From positions 605,662,177 to 605,726,176 of the forward strand of contig NC_081405.1 of assembly GCF_030272615.1 (NCBI RefSeq): a stretch of 64,000 nt of DNA. Reading direction: 5' to 3'. The notes below the pieces were generated by a model. The model was not told where the DNA came from, did not search any database, and saw nothing but the letters and a program-made list of their open reading frames with translations. Shown piece after piece: positions 13,219-24,639 of this stretch. The DNA is from Cryptomeria japonica (lineage: Eukaryota > Streptophyta > Pinopsida > Cupressales > Cupressaceae). Each line of letters opens with the position of its first letter. Positions within the stretch are counted from its first letter, which is position 1. Position numbers and translations under genes: made by a program.

Positions 13219-14645
13219 TGTATGCGGGAAAAGCGGGGCGATGAAACTTAAAATGTGAAAAATAAAGTTCAACGAGGCCTATCCACACACCCACAAGACT
13301 TCTTGGTGCAAGTTATGGAGTCGTGAATAATGACTCAACTTCCCAAGGATGGTTCTATGGTTCTCTATCTCACAAGGTCCCTCAAGCCAATGCCTTTTCT
13401 CTTAGATCACTGAGCAAAGTGGCTTAGGGATGACAAATGCAAGAACGAGGGATGCTTATGATTGATTTAGTTATGAAAATGCATCCTATCTATGCATGAT
13501 TCTACAAATGCAATAAACTAGATTATAAGATGACAAGATTAGTAGCAATACTATCCTAACATGATATACTAGTTTATGAATTAAGCTAATGATAAAGGAA
13601 ATGATCTAAAATACTTATTAGATTTATCCCTATAACAAAAAGAAGTAGATGTGTTAATAAAATTGAGCATAAATGAGATACTAAAGCTTGCATGGATCCT
13701 TAAAATGGAGGAATGAGAGCTCTATTTATAGTGAAAATAGGGCAATGGATGGTCAAGATTGAAAGAGTTAATCAAGGGTCAAGTTTGAAAGTTGTCAATC
13801 CATGTTTTCAATTTTCACCAATGAAATGGTGACAATTGTCAACATAAGGCTAGTTGAGAGGATATGTAAGAAGCAATAAATGATTGAGAAGACCTCATGG
13901 TTACCCTAGGAGGTAAGGGTTAAGGTTAGGTTAGGGTTATCCACTGGATAAAGCTTTTACCCAAGGGGTAAACTCTTGTGCAAAGGTTAAAGGAATAACC
14001 ATGGTCAAAGCAATAAATGCTTGATGAGACCCTTGGGTTAGATGGAGGTTGAGATAGGCAAAAAGTCTCTAATCATGTCACTAAGGGTTAGTTAACCATT
14101 AATGGTTTGAAGACTTTGGGGACAAATTTGTAAGAGTCCTTCCAAATTTGGGGGCATTCAACAAGTTAGGATAAAGGCTTTAATGCCTTTTGAAGACTTT
14201 ACTCCAAATTTGAGAAGTGACCTCAAATTTAGGGAAAGGGGATAATGGATGGGTTTAGGTTAATTGATTAGGATTAGATGGATTCTAGAAGAAATTGGGA
14301 ATAGGGTTAGGAGGCAAGTGGGAGATGTAGGAAAATACAAGTGGGTGAGGGAAAATAGAATTAATTAAAATAAATTTCTTTATTTCAATTTGGTTGCAAG
14401 TTGGGGATTTAAATAAATTAGATTTATTTAATTGGGGTAAACTATTTAATTAAATGTGAATTTAATTAAAAGTAGAGAGAAGGATTTTAATTAAATACAA
14501 TGATTTATTCAATCAAATGATGCAAAAAGGGCTTAAGTGAATTTAACTAAATAAATTGAATAATTTACTTAATTAAATAGAGGAATGAGAATAAAATGAA
14601 CATTAAATATTCATTTAGGAATATGGTCATTTTTATACGTCTACA
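13219..14645 (-). mobile_element. 3' LTR of the giant Gypsy element
   Basis: 1427 bp, homologous to 37987-39401. On the minus strand it starts TGTAGACGTAT and ends CGCATACA. A TATA box CTATAAATAG lies on the minus strand at 13722-13731. The part nearest the polypurine tract is a long AT-rich zone built of AATTAATTAAA words. Confidence 0.92.
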
Positions 14646-14660
14646 TTTTGCCCATCTTTG
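14646..14660 (-). other. Polypurine tract of the giant Gypsy element
   Basis: Minus strand AAAGATGGGCAAAA directly upstream of the 3' LTR start TGTAGACG; the usual primer for plus-strand DNA synthesis. Confidence 0.8.
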
Positions 14661-15004
14661 AAGTGACATGTGTGCACATATTGATTCAAAGAAAATGATG
14701 TGTCGTCATGATTTAGTTATGATCAATTTTTTATGTTGTTTTTGAGATTTTCAAGTTGTGCCCCAGATTTGATAAACAATGTTGACAATGATGTTGATAA
14801 TGCCCCCTCAGAAGATGAATCAAAAATTTTGAAAATTTGATTTGATTTAGATAAATTTGATAAATTTCATTGCATTGTACAATTTCGTCTATGTTGAATG
14901 TGGTAATTTGATTCATCTCCCTTTATTGCCATTTGGTAGGGTTGTAGGAGATACCGCGAGCAATTTTACGCGTCCCTCCATGTAACCCTAATTTTGATTT
15001 ACCC

Positions 15005-15013
15005 TATATAAAG
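15005..15013 (+). promoter_or_regulatory. TATA box of the antisense PMD gene
   Basis: TATATAAAG on the plus strand, 74 bp before the first ATG (15087) of the PMD gene. A pyrimidine-rich stretch suited to transcription start follows at about 15027-15047. The promoter lies inside the element's internal region and points against the retrotransposon's own transcription. Confidence 0.65.
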
Positions 15014-15254
15014 GGAAAAGGTGATTTCTTTTGTCTCATTTGTGCTTGTTGACTTTGGAGAAAGTGATTTTTGGAAAGAAGTCAACATGCCGGTTCCGTA
15101 TTATTCTCATCAATTCGAGTGCGTTCGGAGGTATTGGAGGCCTGTTGCGTATGAAGCACCAGTAAGTCAACCCTTTTGACCTCATTTGGATTTTTCATTT
15201 TGTCTTTTTTTATCATGTTTTTTTTATTTTGTCACGCGGATTTTATGTTTTAGC

Positions 15255-15715
15255 ACGTCGGGGTCAAAGCATAGCACATACGATAAATTTCGTAGCGTGT
15301 AGGTTTTAAACAATTAGGGTAGCGTCCGAAAGGTTTTGGGTAGCTCATCGCTAGGTTAGGATAGTGCATAGGATTGGCTTAGTGCACCGGGGTCACAGGG
15401 TAGCGTAGAGGGTAAAACGGGTAGCGCATAGGAGATACCTAGCGCATAGGGCTTCTAGGGGGTCGCATGGGTAGGTCTAGATAGTGCGTAGGTATGACCT
15501 AGCGCATAGGGATAAATACGCACCGCAAAAGCAGAATAGAATAGCGCATAGGGTAGTTTTAGCGCTTGGGGTATGTTAAGTGGCGCGTTGGAAGAAATGG
15601 GGAGCGCATAGGTTTCGGCTAGCGCATAGGGTAGATTGGGTAGCACTTGGAAAGGACATGGTAGTGCATGATAAGTAGTTTAGCGCATACATAAAACATT
15701 TTAGCGCATAAGCAG
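15255..15715 (+). repeat. TAGCGCATAGG motif array in the PMD intron
   Basis: Eight exact AGCGCATA cores (near 15422, 15438, 15499, 15542, 15603, 15619, 15680, 15703) plus about a dozen one- or two-base variants such as TAGTGCATAGG and TAGCACATA, spaced about 15-45 bp apart with unrelated sequence between. It is not a conventional tandem repeat because only the 8-12 bp word is kept. The same word in inverted orientation fills parts of 35.8-37.9 kb. Confidence 0.85.
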
Positions 15716-15929
15716 AAAAATTTGGGTAAAGTAGGATTTTGGATGAAGAAAGATAGGTAAGTTTTTGCCATTTTTGCCGGGATAGGTGCAAATTGTTAGT
15801 CTATGTGTCTGCTATCATTGTTTTGATAAGTTTGTCCAATATGAGTTCTGATATAACTTGATTTGATTTGCAATTTTTCAAGTTGATATAGATTTAATCC
15901 AAATTTGATATGATGTGGTTTTTGATATG

Positions 15930-16104
15930 AATGTGGAGCTTGAGTTGTTTTACAAGTTGTATTGATTGTGAAACTTGATTTATTTTACAAGTTGATATGG
16001 ATGTGAAACTTGAGTTGTGTTACAAGTTGATTTGTTTGTGGAACTTGAGTTGTTTTACAAGTTGATATGGATGTGAAACTTGAGTTGTGTTACAAGCTGA
16101 TATG
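15930..16104 (+). repeat. 35-bp tandem repeat in the PMD intron, five copies
   Basis: Units contain GAAACTTGAGTTGTTTTACA; the ACTTGA word recurs at exact 35-bp steps (15939, 15974, 16009, 16044, 16079). Confidence 0.8.
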
Positions 16105-18415
16105 ATTAGATATGAAAATGGATTGATATGATGTGGAACTTGATTAGATTTTCAAAGTTTCAAGTTTTGATGTGAATTTGATTTTGGTATCTATGTTGTG
16201 AGGAGGAAACTAATATTGGACTTGTTTTGCTTTTTGACAGGAGCGTCTTGGAGTGGTGCAGTCGCGTGAGCGATTTTCGAGACCATGGTCCTTGATACCA
16301 TGATTGACACAGGCAGATAGAGATATTATTGAGAGGTGTGGCCTGACCTTATTGTTAGATATGCCTCGGTTTATCATGAACAGGGGTTTATTGACTACAT
16401 TGGTGGAGAGGTGGCGTAGTGACACGAACACCTTCCATTTGGTGATAGGCGAGATTACAGTGATGCTTGAGGATTGCTACCAAATTCTATGGATTCTTGT
16501 GGTAGGTGCATTGCTTCCCTATGAGTAGACTGAGGAGGGTGGGACTGAGGCACTTCGTCGGATCTTTCAGGATGATACTGTGTGCGAGTATGAGATCCCC
16601 TGGTAGGAGTTTTTGGATTTGGATTATGCGCCTCTACCATCAGTTCTGGCAGGCTTCATAGATGGTTTCTTATGTCCCGACCGTAGGTCGAAGGGACTAG
16701 CAGTGAGGTGGGGATTGGTTCTGGAGGATATAGTGATGCAAGGTCACCGATTTGCATGGGGGTCGGCTATGTTGGCCCACTTATACAGGGATTTACACCA
16801 AGTGGTATACCTTGGTTATGGCAATTTATCAGCTGGAGTGACACTGCTACAGGTATAGGCATGGGAGCATATTCCCGCAGCTAGGCCATTGGTGGATAGA
16901 GATAGGCATGTTGGGTGTGCCTATGCATATGGATATAGAGTGATAGTTGTCCAGCATAAGCTAGGCAAACTAGAGCACTGGAGGAGAGTGCTGGATGATA
17001 TTGATACAGTCATTTGGCGACTATATACAGGTTGCAAGGTATGGGCTGAGGATGGGATGGAGATGCCCTATGTCTACATGACCAGATATTTGATAGGGCA
17101 GACACCCTTTGTTATTGAGAGGTTTCTGCATAGCTGGGTGCTACGACAGTATGCTTGACAGCAGCGGATTCCACAGGGAGCATGTTTTTATGCTCGACAA
17201 AGACAAGATATTCCGGATTGGGGACCGACGATTGATAGCAGGGTGGCAATGGAGGAGTTCTTTCATGCAGTTGGCCAGATTTGGGATTATGCCCCTGAGA
17301 TAGTAGATGTAGGGATGACTGACGAGTTTGCATCACTCTTTGCAGCGCGTGCGGTGGCCAGGATATCGGATCCAGCTGAGATGATTTTGGCTTTTGATGA
17401 CAATGAGGAGTTAGATGAGGGGGGTGGTGATGGAGGAGGAGATGATGGCGGAGATGGCAGAGGAGGTGGCCGAGGTCGGCAAGGAGATAGAGGGAGATTG
17501 GATCGGGGGAGGAGAGGAGACAGGGGAGGAGATGGCGGTGATAGGGGGATACGAGCGGAGAGAGCTGCGCGGAGAGTTGTGATGGATAGAGGGAGAGGAG
17601 GTTTGGATATTAGAGGTGGGGGTGAGGAGAGGGTTGGGGAGGTGATAGCTGCAGTGGGAGGGTATGATGACATGTGACGATCGGCCCAGAGGAGGAGGTC
17701 AGATGTTTTACCTCCACCTATACTGAGGACAGTTAGAGGGACAGGGGGTACCCCTTCACAGGTACCCTTACAGATGCGGATTCCAACGCATGTGGAGGAT
17801 GCGCAGATTAGATCATTGTAGTTGTCAGTGTAACACTTGCAGACATATTTGTTAGCGCATCAGCATCAGATTACTCAGCTGACCATAGAGCATGATACTG
17901 AGATAGAGCAGCGGGGTCGAGCAGAGGAGCTTGCAGTGAGTTTGCAGAGAGCTGCAGCAGGTGGTCTAATGAGAGACACCTTGAGAGAGCTGGCTTTGAG
18001 AGCCAAGGAGGCAGAGTACTATAGGAGACATTATGAGGATGCAGTGCCTAGGGAGCACCGAGTGTAGAGTTTTACACAATCAAGATCTAGTCGATCTCAA
18101 GAGATTGGGTCGAGGACGAAGAGCAGAGGTGTGACAGGGCCTCCTAGACAAGATCCACCTAGAGATCCAGGAGCTGGGACATCTGCAGTGAGACCGTCAC
18201 CTTCAGGAGATAGTCATACTTGAGAGACGTTGTCTCTATTGTATTTTGATCATTTGGTTGCATTGGCACAGACATGACATATTTTGTATATTGATCATTC
18301 TTTGAGATATATATATGACATCATTTTATTTGATCCTCATGTGATGTGTTATGGATTATGCTTTCTATATGCTTTAGTCTATGATGATGCAATGCTTAGA
18401 TAGATGTATGTGATG

Positions 18416-18725
18416 TGATATGTTATGCTATGAGATGTATCTTGAAAATGAGATGTATGATATGATATGCTATGAGATGTATCTTGAAAATGAGATGTAT
18501 GATATGATATGTTGTGAGATGTATCTTGAAAATGAGATGTATGATATGATATGCTGTGAGATGTATCTTGAAAATGAGATGTATGATATGATATGCTATG
18601 AGATGTATCTTGAAAATGAGATGTATGATATGATATGTTGTGAGATGTATTTTGAAAATGAGATGTATGATATGATATGATATGTTGTGAGATGTATCTT
18701 GAAAATGAGATATATGATATGATAT
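18416..18725. repeat. 42-bp minisatellite, about seven copies
   Basis: Units of 42 bp (GAGATGTATCTTGAAAATG followed by AGATGTATGATATGATATG and a variable TATGCTAT/TGTTGT step). Because the unit length is a multiple of three, the array is open in several frames on both strands, giving long repeat peptides (MYLENEMYDMICYE per unit on the plus strand) that are not evidence of a gene. Units are nearly identical, implying recent expansion or homogenisation. Confidence 0.92.
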
Positions 18726-18782
18726 GCAACTAATTGTAAAATTATATGCAACTAATTGTAAAATTATATGCAACTAATTGAT
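18720..18782. repeat. 22-bp tandem repeat, three copies
   Basis: ATATGCAACTAATTGTAAAA-TT repeated three times, the third incomplete, directly after the 42-bp array. Confidence 0.9.
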
Positions 18783-19740
18783 TTTGAGCATCTGCATTCT
18801 ATATTCGTCATCCCTGTATAGCCACATGTTGTTTTCTTTCTTTCTATGTATCATCATTGAGCATTGATTAACTTTGGGATATGTTGAAAATTTATACAAG
18901 CATAATGGTATAATTGAACCATAATGACCTGAGAAAAATTTACATGATTTTTTATTTTGCAAGATAGCACAAGCGTCAAGGTATAATTGAACCAGGACAA
19001 CCTAAGTGCGGATTGCGTAAAAATAGACAAGATTAAATCATTTGTATGTGTGATGTGGAATCATGTCTTCAGTGATATGTTGTGAATCACGTCGTGAGAC
19101 AAGTATCGACACAGTACAGATGATCGCCTCACAGACAAAAAAAGTAAGAAAATATTGGAGTCTCCCATGACGTTCTCTTGCTTTGAAGCATTGTTGAGGA
19201 AATTTAGAGGATCCAACAATTCAAAAAGTTCAAGGCCAAAAATATTCAAAACTTTATGCAAGATGCAACATTTGATATTTCAGAAAATCATCCATCATAT
19301 TTGTGAATCTGGTTAAGCGATCAATGTTTTGCTTTGCGATTGTGCGAGTGTTGTTTGTTGGATATGAAGTTTTGAGTTTGTGACAAGTTTTGATGTTTCG
19401 AACGTGTTGCAAGTTTTGATTACTGCCCCTAGTCAAGTGTACTTCTCAATGTGGATATGTACAGTGGTTACCAAATCATAGTGATATGCGGTGAAAGGAT
19501 ATGCGGATAAACCAAGATAGTGACTATGCTAAGTATGGCTTGGATGGATATTGTGATAAAAATGTTGGGCGATGGTTGATAGTGATTTACTGTGGAGATA
19601 ATGGTATGGATATAGATAGAGGATCTATCCTCTCACAATAGCGCCTATTGCCAGGTTTTCACCATTTGCTTTTATTGTACCTTAATATTTACCTTTTTCT
19701 TGATTTTTTGATTTTTTGACTTTTTCGTCCATTAGATTAC

Positions 19741-20910
19741 TCAAGTGTAGTATTTCTTCAGATGAATGTTGTTAGTTGGTTTGTCGAGCACATCTCCTTC
19801 TGAAGTTGTTAGCCGATAGGCACCTAATCCATAGGTTGATATGATGACATAGGGACCTAACCAATTAGGTTCAAATTTTCCTCTCTTTTCCTGATCCTAC
19901 TGATTCCTAGGATTTTCCTTGAGTACTAGGTCACCAATTTTAAAAATTCTGGGAATGACCTTGTGGTTGTAGCTCCTGCACATACATTGCTAATATGCTT
20001 TGAGATGAGTGCAGGCACATTGACGTCTTTCATCTAGAAGCTCAAGCTCTTGCAGTCAGTTAACTCGATACTCTTCATCTGGGATTAAGCCTTTCAAAGA
20101 GACTCTGAGAGATGGAATTTCTACCTCCAAGGGTAAAGTTGCTTCTGATCCATATACCAATGAATATGGTGTAGCTCCTGTAGGTGTGCGGATGCTAGTT
20201 TTGTAGGCCCAAAGTGCTAGATTGAGTTGTATATGCCAATCTTTGCCTGCATCATTCACTATTTTCTTTAGGATTTTCAATATTGTTTTGTTGGATTCTT
20301 CTGCCTGACCATTCCCCTGTGGGTAGTAAGGTGTAGAAAAATGATGTTGGATTTTGAATTTTTCACATAGTTCTCATACATCTTGGTTTTTGAAAGGTCA
20401 TCCATTAACTGTGATGATGGATCTTGGAATGCCATATCTGCAGATTAGATAATTAAGGATAAAAGAAGCAATTTGTTTCCTAGTCACTGTGGTCATGGGG
20501 ACTGCTTCTATCCATTTGGTAAAGTATTCTGTTGTAGTTATAATGAACTTGTGTCCATTTGAAGATGAAGGATGAATTTTGCCAACCAAGTCTAGTCCCC
20601 ACTGACAGAAGGGCTAGGATGTTGTGAATGGCTGCAGTTCCTGTGCTGGTGCATTTATAAGATTGCCATGGATTTGGCATTTAGGACACTTCTTTGCAAA
20701 GTGATAAGAGTCTTTTTCCATTGTTGGCTAGTAATACCTCATTCTTAGAATCTTTTTAGCAAGAGTAGTACCACTTGAATGTGTGCCACAGATACCTTCG
20801 TGAAGCTTCTGTAAAGTAGAGTCAGATTCATTACGATCAAGACAACAAAGAAGAGTACCATCTAGACCTCGATGGTACAAAGTATCAGCAATAAGAGTAT
20901 AACAGGCGGC
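19741..20910 (-). pseudogene. Integrase domain of the giant Gypsy element
   Basis: The zinc-binding part reads LHEGICGTHSSG and later KKCPKCQIHG (HHCC). The catalytic core includes DLVGKIHPSSSNGHKFI, then IITVNG, where the family has ITDNG, so the second catalytic Asp is lost to Val, followed by a stop. The third catalytic residue lies in YYPQGNGQAEESNK and is present. The C-terminal part has WAYKTSIRTPTGATPYSLVYG and ends with a GKFEPNWLGPYV and LKKYYT type tail, as in non-chromodomain TAT/Athila elements. Integrase inserts the cDNA into the host genome. All segments are in one frame with several stops, so the enzyme is dead. Downstream lies the spacer, then the antisense PMD gene. Confidence 0.9.
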
Positions 20911-22107
20911 TTATCGGATAAAGTTGCATTTTTGGTTTCGGGATAGGTCAATGGGTAGGATATTATTTTTAAGATAGTTGTAGATGGGTCCATATAACGG
21001 AGAGTCAGAACCGGTCAAGGTATAGATAACATGGGATTCTGAATGGTCATAGGTTGTGGAGAATAGTTGCTCTACCAGAAACTCATAACGATTTTGTTTC
21101 TCTAGAAATTGCAGTAGTGAAGAGATAGTATCCATGGCATTAGCTGCTCTGTTATCCAACCTTGGTATTTGCTCGAAGGTGATGTATTCAAAATATTTTT
21201 TGAAATCATCCACCATTCGTTTGTAGGGTAGCAGCTTGTCGTCTTTTGTCTGATAGTCATTGTTGATTTGATTGATGACTAGTTGTGAATCTCCGCAGAC
21301 TTTTAACTTGGTGATCCGCCATTCTACAGCCATTTTGATGCCTATAACCAATGCCTCATATTCAGCAATGTTATTGGTGCATGGAAACATAAGCCTATAT
21401 GATCTTGGTATAGTGTGTCCTTCAGGAGTAATGAACAGAATGCCAGCACCTGAGCCATGTTGTGTGTAGGATCCATCAAAATATAAGGTCCATTGTTTGG
21501 TGGAGATAGCAAGAATGTCTTTGTCTGGAAATTCGATCTCCATAGTTTGTTTTCCAGGTAGTGGTGCTTCTGCCAGTTGATCTGCAATTGCTTGTCCTTT
21601 GATAGCTCGTCGTTCTGTGTAGTGGATATCAAATTCACTGAGGATCATGACCCACTTAGCCAATCTGCCTGTAAGAGCTGCTTTACTGAGTAAATATTTG
21701 AGAGGATCAATTTTTGCAACTAGCTTAATTGTGTGAGCTAGCATGTAGTGTTGGAATTTTTGAGAGGCAAACACCACTATTAAACAAGCTTTCTCAATGA
21801 ATGTATAGTTGAGTACATATTCATTTAATGTCTTGCTGATATAATAGATAGCTCACTCTTTGCCCTGTTGATCTTCTTGTGATAACAATGCCCCTAGTGA
21901 GATGTATGTTGTTGAAATGTAGATAATGAGTGGCTTCCCTGCTATTGGTGGTACTAGAACTGGTGGGTTCATTAGATACTAATTGATTTGATAGAAGGGT
22001 TCTACACATTTGGCTTCCCATCTTAACGGTACTTTTTTATGTAGAAAATGATTGAATGGGAGACTTTTATCTGCTAGTTGAGCAATGAATCACCTGATTG
22101 ATTGGAG
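20911..22107 (-). pseudogene. RNase H plus second (archaeal-like) RNase H domain
   Basis: Following the reverse transcriptase in the same frame, the first RNase H covers about 22000-21560 (ISTTYISLGALLSQ, LNYTFIEKACLIVVFA, LAKWVMILSEFDIHY). A second RNase H follows at about 21520-21100, starting WTLYFDGSYTQHGSGAG with later AEYEAL and GDSQLVI, which hold the acidic catalytic residues. Two RNase H domains in tandem, the second of archaeal/plant type, are a published hallmark of the TAT lineage of Ty3/Gypsy. They degrade the RNA strand of the RNA-DNA hybrid. The block 20911-21777 is fully open (288 codons); stops lie in the connection to the reverse transcriptase. Confidence 0.9.
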
Positions 22108-22830
22108 TCATCCTTGTAGAGATCTAAGCTGGCTGATGTTCTTGGGTGGTGGCATCTCCATAATGGCTTGTACCTTTGCTGGATCCACTTCAATACCTTT
22201 AGCTGAAACTATGTAGCCTAGTAATTTGCCTGATGTAACCCCGAAGACACACTTCTTAGGGTTGATCCTGACTTGGAATTTTTCCAATCTATCAAAAATC
22301 TTTTCTAAGATGCTTAGATGTTCTACTCTGGTGAAGGTTTTAGCTAGTAAATCATCTACATAGTCTTCCATGAAGGTATGCATCATGTCATGAAAGATTG
22401 TTGTCATTGCCCACTGATAAGTTGCTCCTGCATTCTTTAAGCCAAAAGGCATGACATTCCAACAATACGTTCCCCATGGACAGTTAAACATTATTCTATC
22501 TTGATCCTCTGGGGCTATCTTTATTTGATTATAGCCTGAAAAACCATCCATTAGTGATAGCATTGTATGGCCTGATGTGAGGTCTACAATTATGTCGATA
22601 CTAGGCAAAGGAAAGTTGTCTTTTGGACAGGCTTTGTTGACATCTCTAAAATCAGTGCAGATTCTGATACTGCAATCTGGTTTTGATACTAGTACTATGT
22701 TGGAAATCCATTCAACATAGTCAATAGGTCAAATAAATCCGACGTCTAATAGTTTCTTCAATTCAGCTTTAACCATGAGTGCCACATGTGGATTCATCTT
22801 TCACAGTTTTTGCTTGACTGGCTTAGCTCC
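22108..22830 (-). pseudogene. Reverse transcriptase domain of the giant Gypsy element
   Basis: The minus strand shows the reverse transcriptase blocks in order: AELKKLLDVGFI, NIVLVSKPDCSIRICTDFRD, LMDGFSGYNQIKI, FNCPWGTYCWNVMPFGLKNA, the catalytic EDYVDDLL, and HLSILEKIFDRLEKFQVRINPKKC. It copies element RNA into DNA. The main block 22608-22108 is open for 166 codons, and the upstream fingers region contains a stop. All is in the same frame as protease, RNase H and integrase, forming one polyprotein. Confidence 0.93.
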
Positions 22831-24639
22831 TCGAGCAATGGACAAGTGATGCATGATTAATTGTGGATCAATCCCGGGCATATCTGCATATGACCATACA
22901 AAGTTGATTTGCTTTTCTTTAAAAAATTTAATAAATTCTGATCTTTCTTCCTCTGTCAGAGATTTTGCAACGTGTATAGTTTTGGTTGCTTCTGTAGTAC
23001 CAATGTTGATTGATTGAGTGGGCTCAATCAATATGGGTGATCGCTCGTGATAATGCTCAGGAAGATTTTCAAGTCTCCCATCCTTAGGTGCCTTAAAAAG
23101 GTTTTCACCCTCAAATGCGTCCTTTATTTTTACTTTTGTGTGATCTATTGCTGCCATTGACTGGTTTTCAGTAGTAGATCTTTTATTTTGCTCATTTTTG
23201 CGACTGAGAGACTTGGCACTCCCCTGATTGCAAACATTGTTACTTTGTTCACTGGTAGAGTCTTTCTCCGGGTTAACGGTACATAAGTAATGGATAATGG
23301 ATTCATCATTTGGTAAAATTGGTATATCATGAGTTTCAGGTTCATCCCAGTCTATGAGGTCAGGAAAGATAAGTGGTAAGGAATCGTTAGGTGGATCAAG
23401 TTCGACTGATGTAAGTGTCAGGATGGAAGTATCATCGTGATTGGTTGGGGTGTTAAAGAAGTTAAGGATTTCGTCGAGGTCTTCGATGGTATCATCTTCC
23501 ATATAGACTTGCGCATAATGTTGCTGCTCTATTTCCTTGGCATCATAGATACTTTGTGGACCAAATTCAAGTGGTCTAGATTTTTTGTCGCGTTCTTCTT
23601 GAGAGATGGGTGTATTACTATCATTTGCACAAATATCTTTAGTAATATTAGAACAGCTGCCCCATTCATATTCATTGGAATCAGTCTCAGAGGTATTATC
23701 CTAGATTCTAGCAGTGTTGTGAACTGGTATGTTGTAGGGTGAGAACAGGTCTTTGATAATTGAGACAAGTTTGATAGTTTTCTCTGATTCTGTGTCAGAT
23801 CCTGCTTCCACTCTTTGCATTTGTTCATATACCGTCTCTCCTCAGGGAGGAATGATGTAATCTGGAGGTGATTCTTCTTTGTTGGATATTGGTTCTTGAA
23901 TATGATGTGCGTCTGCAGTAGATGCTTCCTTCTTTTCATTGATAGGTTGCTTTTGACATTGCTCTCATTCTTGATGTTCACGTTCTTTACGTATTGTCTC
24001 AGTTGACTCGAACAGTGCCTCTTACCAGGAGTCTTCTTTGTATTTCTTCTTTTCTTTCCACTGGGGTTTTTGATATTTGTGTGGTGCCCTCTTTGGTGGT
24101 AGAGTGAGTTCAAAGCCCAATCCTTTTTTGTCTTTACTGAATTGTGAAGGAGGATCCAATGGTTCTGTGATGCCTTCCTGACACTTACCAATAGGTCCTT
24201 TGCCATTGTATCCCATTTGTTGCATGATTAAGTAGCCTTTTCCATACAAGTGTGTTGGTATAGCTACCTCCACAGTAGCTGCTCTGTCTTCTTCCTCATC
24301 TTTGCATAACCAACTAAGGATATCCTTTTCCTCAGATTCATGTGCTAGAGTGCCGAGTTGAATGAATGTGCCATCAAACGTGGTGATGGGTTGAGTTGCT
24401 TGATGTGTTGATGTTGTAGGTAATCCATGAGATCTAGGTGATGTTGGTAAGTTGGCCAAACACATGGGTTCTAAAGAGTATTCTCCCATGCCTTGTTCTT
24501 TGATCTTCATTTTCTGCTTGAAATCTCTAGGTAATGATTTAGACTTTTCTTGTTGAAGATCTTGTGTTGATGAATTTTGTTTCTCTCTATTATGTAGAAC
24601 TAAGTTGTCTTGGGCTGCCCCCATAGCATTACAATGCTG
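22831..24639 (-). pseudogene. G-patch and acidic linker between protease and reverse transcriptase
   Basis: Starts with the open block 24624-24022 that holds a G-patch-like motif (YLIMQQMGYNGKGPIGKCQ and later KKGLGFEL). It continues through a Lys/Glu-rich stretch to an acidic segment (23502-22801) with DDTIEDLDEILNFFN, EEERSEFIKFF and QINFVWSYADMPGID, the usual entry to the Gypsy reverse transcriptase. G-patch domains are nucleic-acid-binding and occur at this place in several plant Gypsy and Athila/TAT elements; their role is not settled. Same frame as the rest of pol, with a few stops near 24020, 23850 and 23700. Confidence 0.8.

Larger units (their letters stand above)
15162..16240 (+). 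other. Intron of the antisense PMD gene
   Basis: Begins GTAAGTCAAC and ends TTTTTGACAG, phase 0 at both sides. It holds the TAGCGCATAGG array and a 35-bp tandem repeat. The phase-matched joining of two PMD-type exons is the main support; no transcript was available. Confidence 0.7.
15087..18223 (+). pseudogene. Plant mobile domain (PMD/MAIN-like) gene, two exons, antisense inside the Gypsy element
   Basis: Exon 1 is 15087-15161 (25 codons, starting MPVPYYSHQFEC) and exon 2 is 16241-18223. The donor GTAAGT at 15162 and acceptor TTTTTGACAG ending at 16240 join them in frame. The product would be about 685 residues. Residues 60-310 carry plant mobile domain hallmarks: LTTLVERWRSDTNTFHL, a GEITVMLED block, SVLAGFIDGF, and WGSAMLAHLYRDL. 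Later come an acidic DDNEELDEG stretch, a Gly/Arg-rich region (about 17420-17640) and a short coiled coil (about 17840-18060). PMD proteins of the MAIN/MAIL family act in the nucleus in silencing and genome stability, and PMD genes are known to have been captured by mobile elements. Nine premature stops (16301, 16526, 16604, 16856, 17156, 17675, 17819, 17831, 18065) but no frameshift break it. Confidence 0.88.
18224..19740. other. Spacer between the antisense PMD gene and integrase
   Basis: Non-coding internal sequence of the giant Gypsy element, about 1.5 kb, holding a 42-bp minisatellite near its left side and a T-rich stretch near 19680-19730 just past the integrase stop. This is where the two opposing transcripts would terminate or overlap. 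Confidence 0.6.

Noticed and set aside
15255-15715. CRISPR-like array
   Set aside because: Short repeated words with irregular spacing inside a plant retrotransposon; no repeat of 25-40 bp and no cas genes. Nuclear plant DNA.
17287-17673. Minus-strand frame rich in Pro and Ser
   Set aside because: Shadow of the Gly/Arg-rich part of the PMD gene on the plus strand.
18379-18773. Long frames on both strands with repeat peptides
   Set aside because: Explained by the 42-bp minisatellite; unit length divisible by three keeps all frames open.
23437-23742. Plus-strand 101-codon frame
   Set aside because: Antisense shadow of the acidic linker of the giant element's pol.
23529-24206. Minus-strand 225-codon frame
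   Set aside because: Overlaps the G-patch/acidic linker in a different frame; the pol frame is the one that continues protease and reverse transcriptase.
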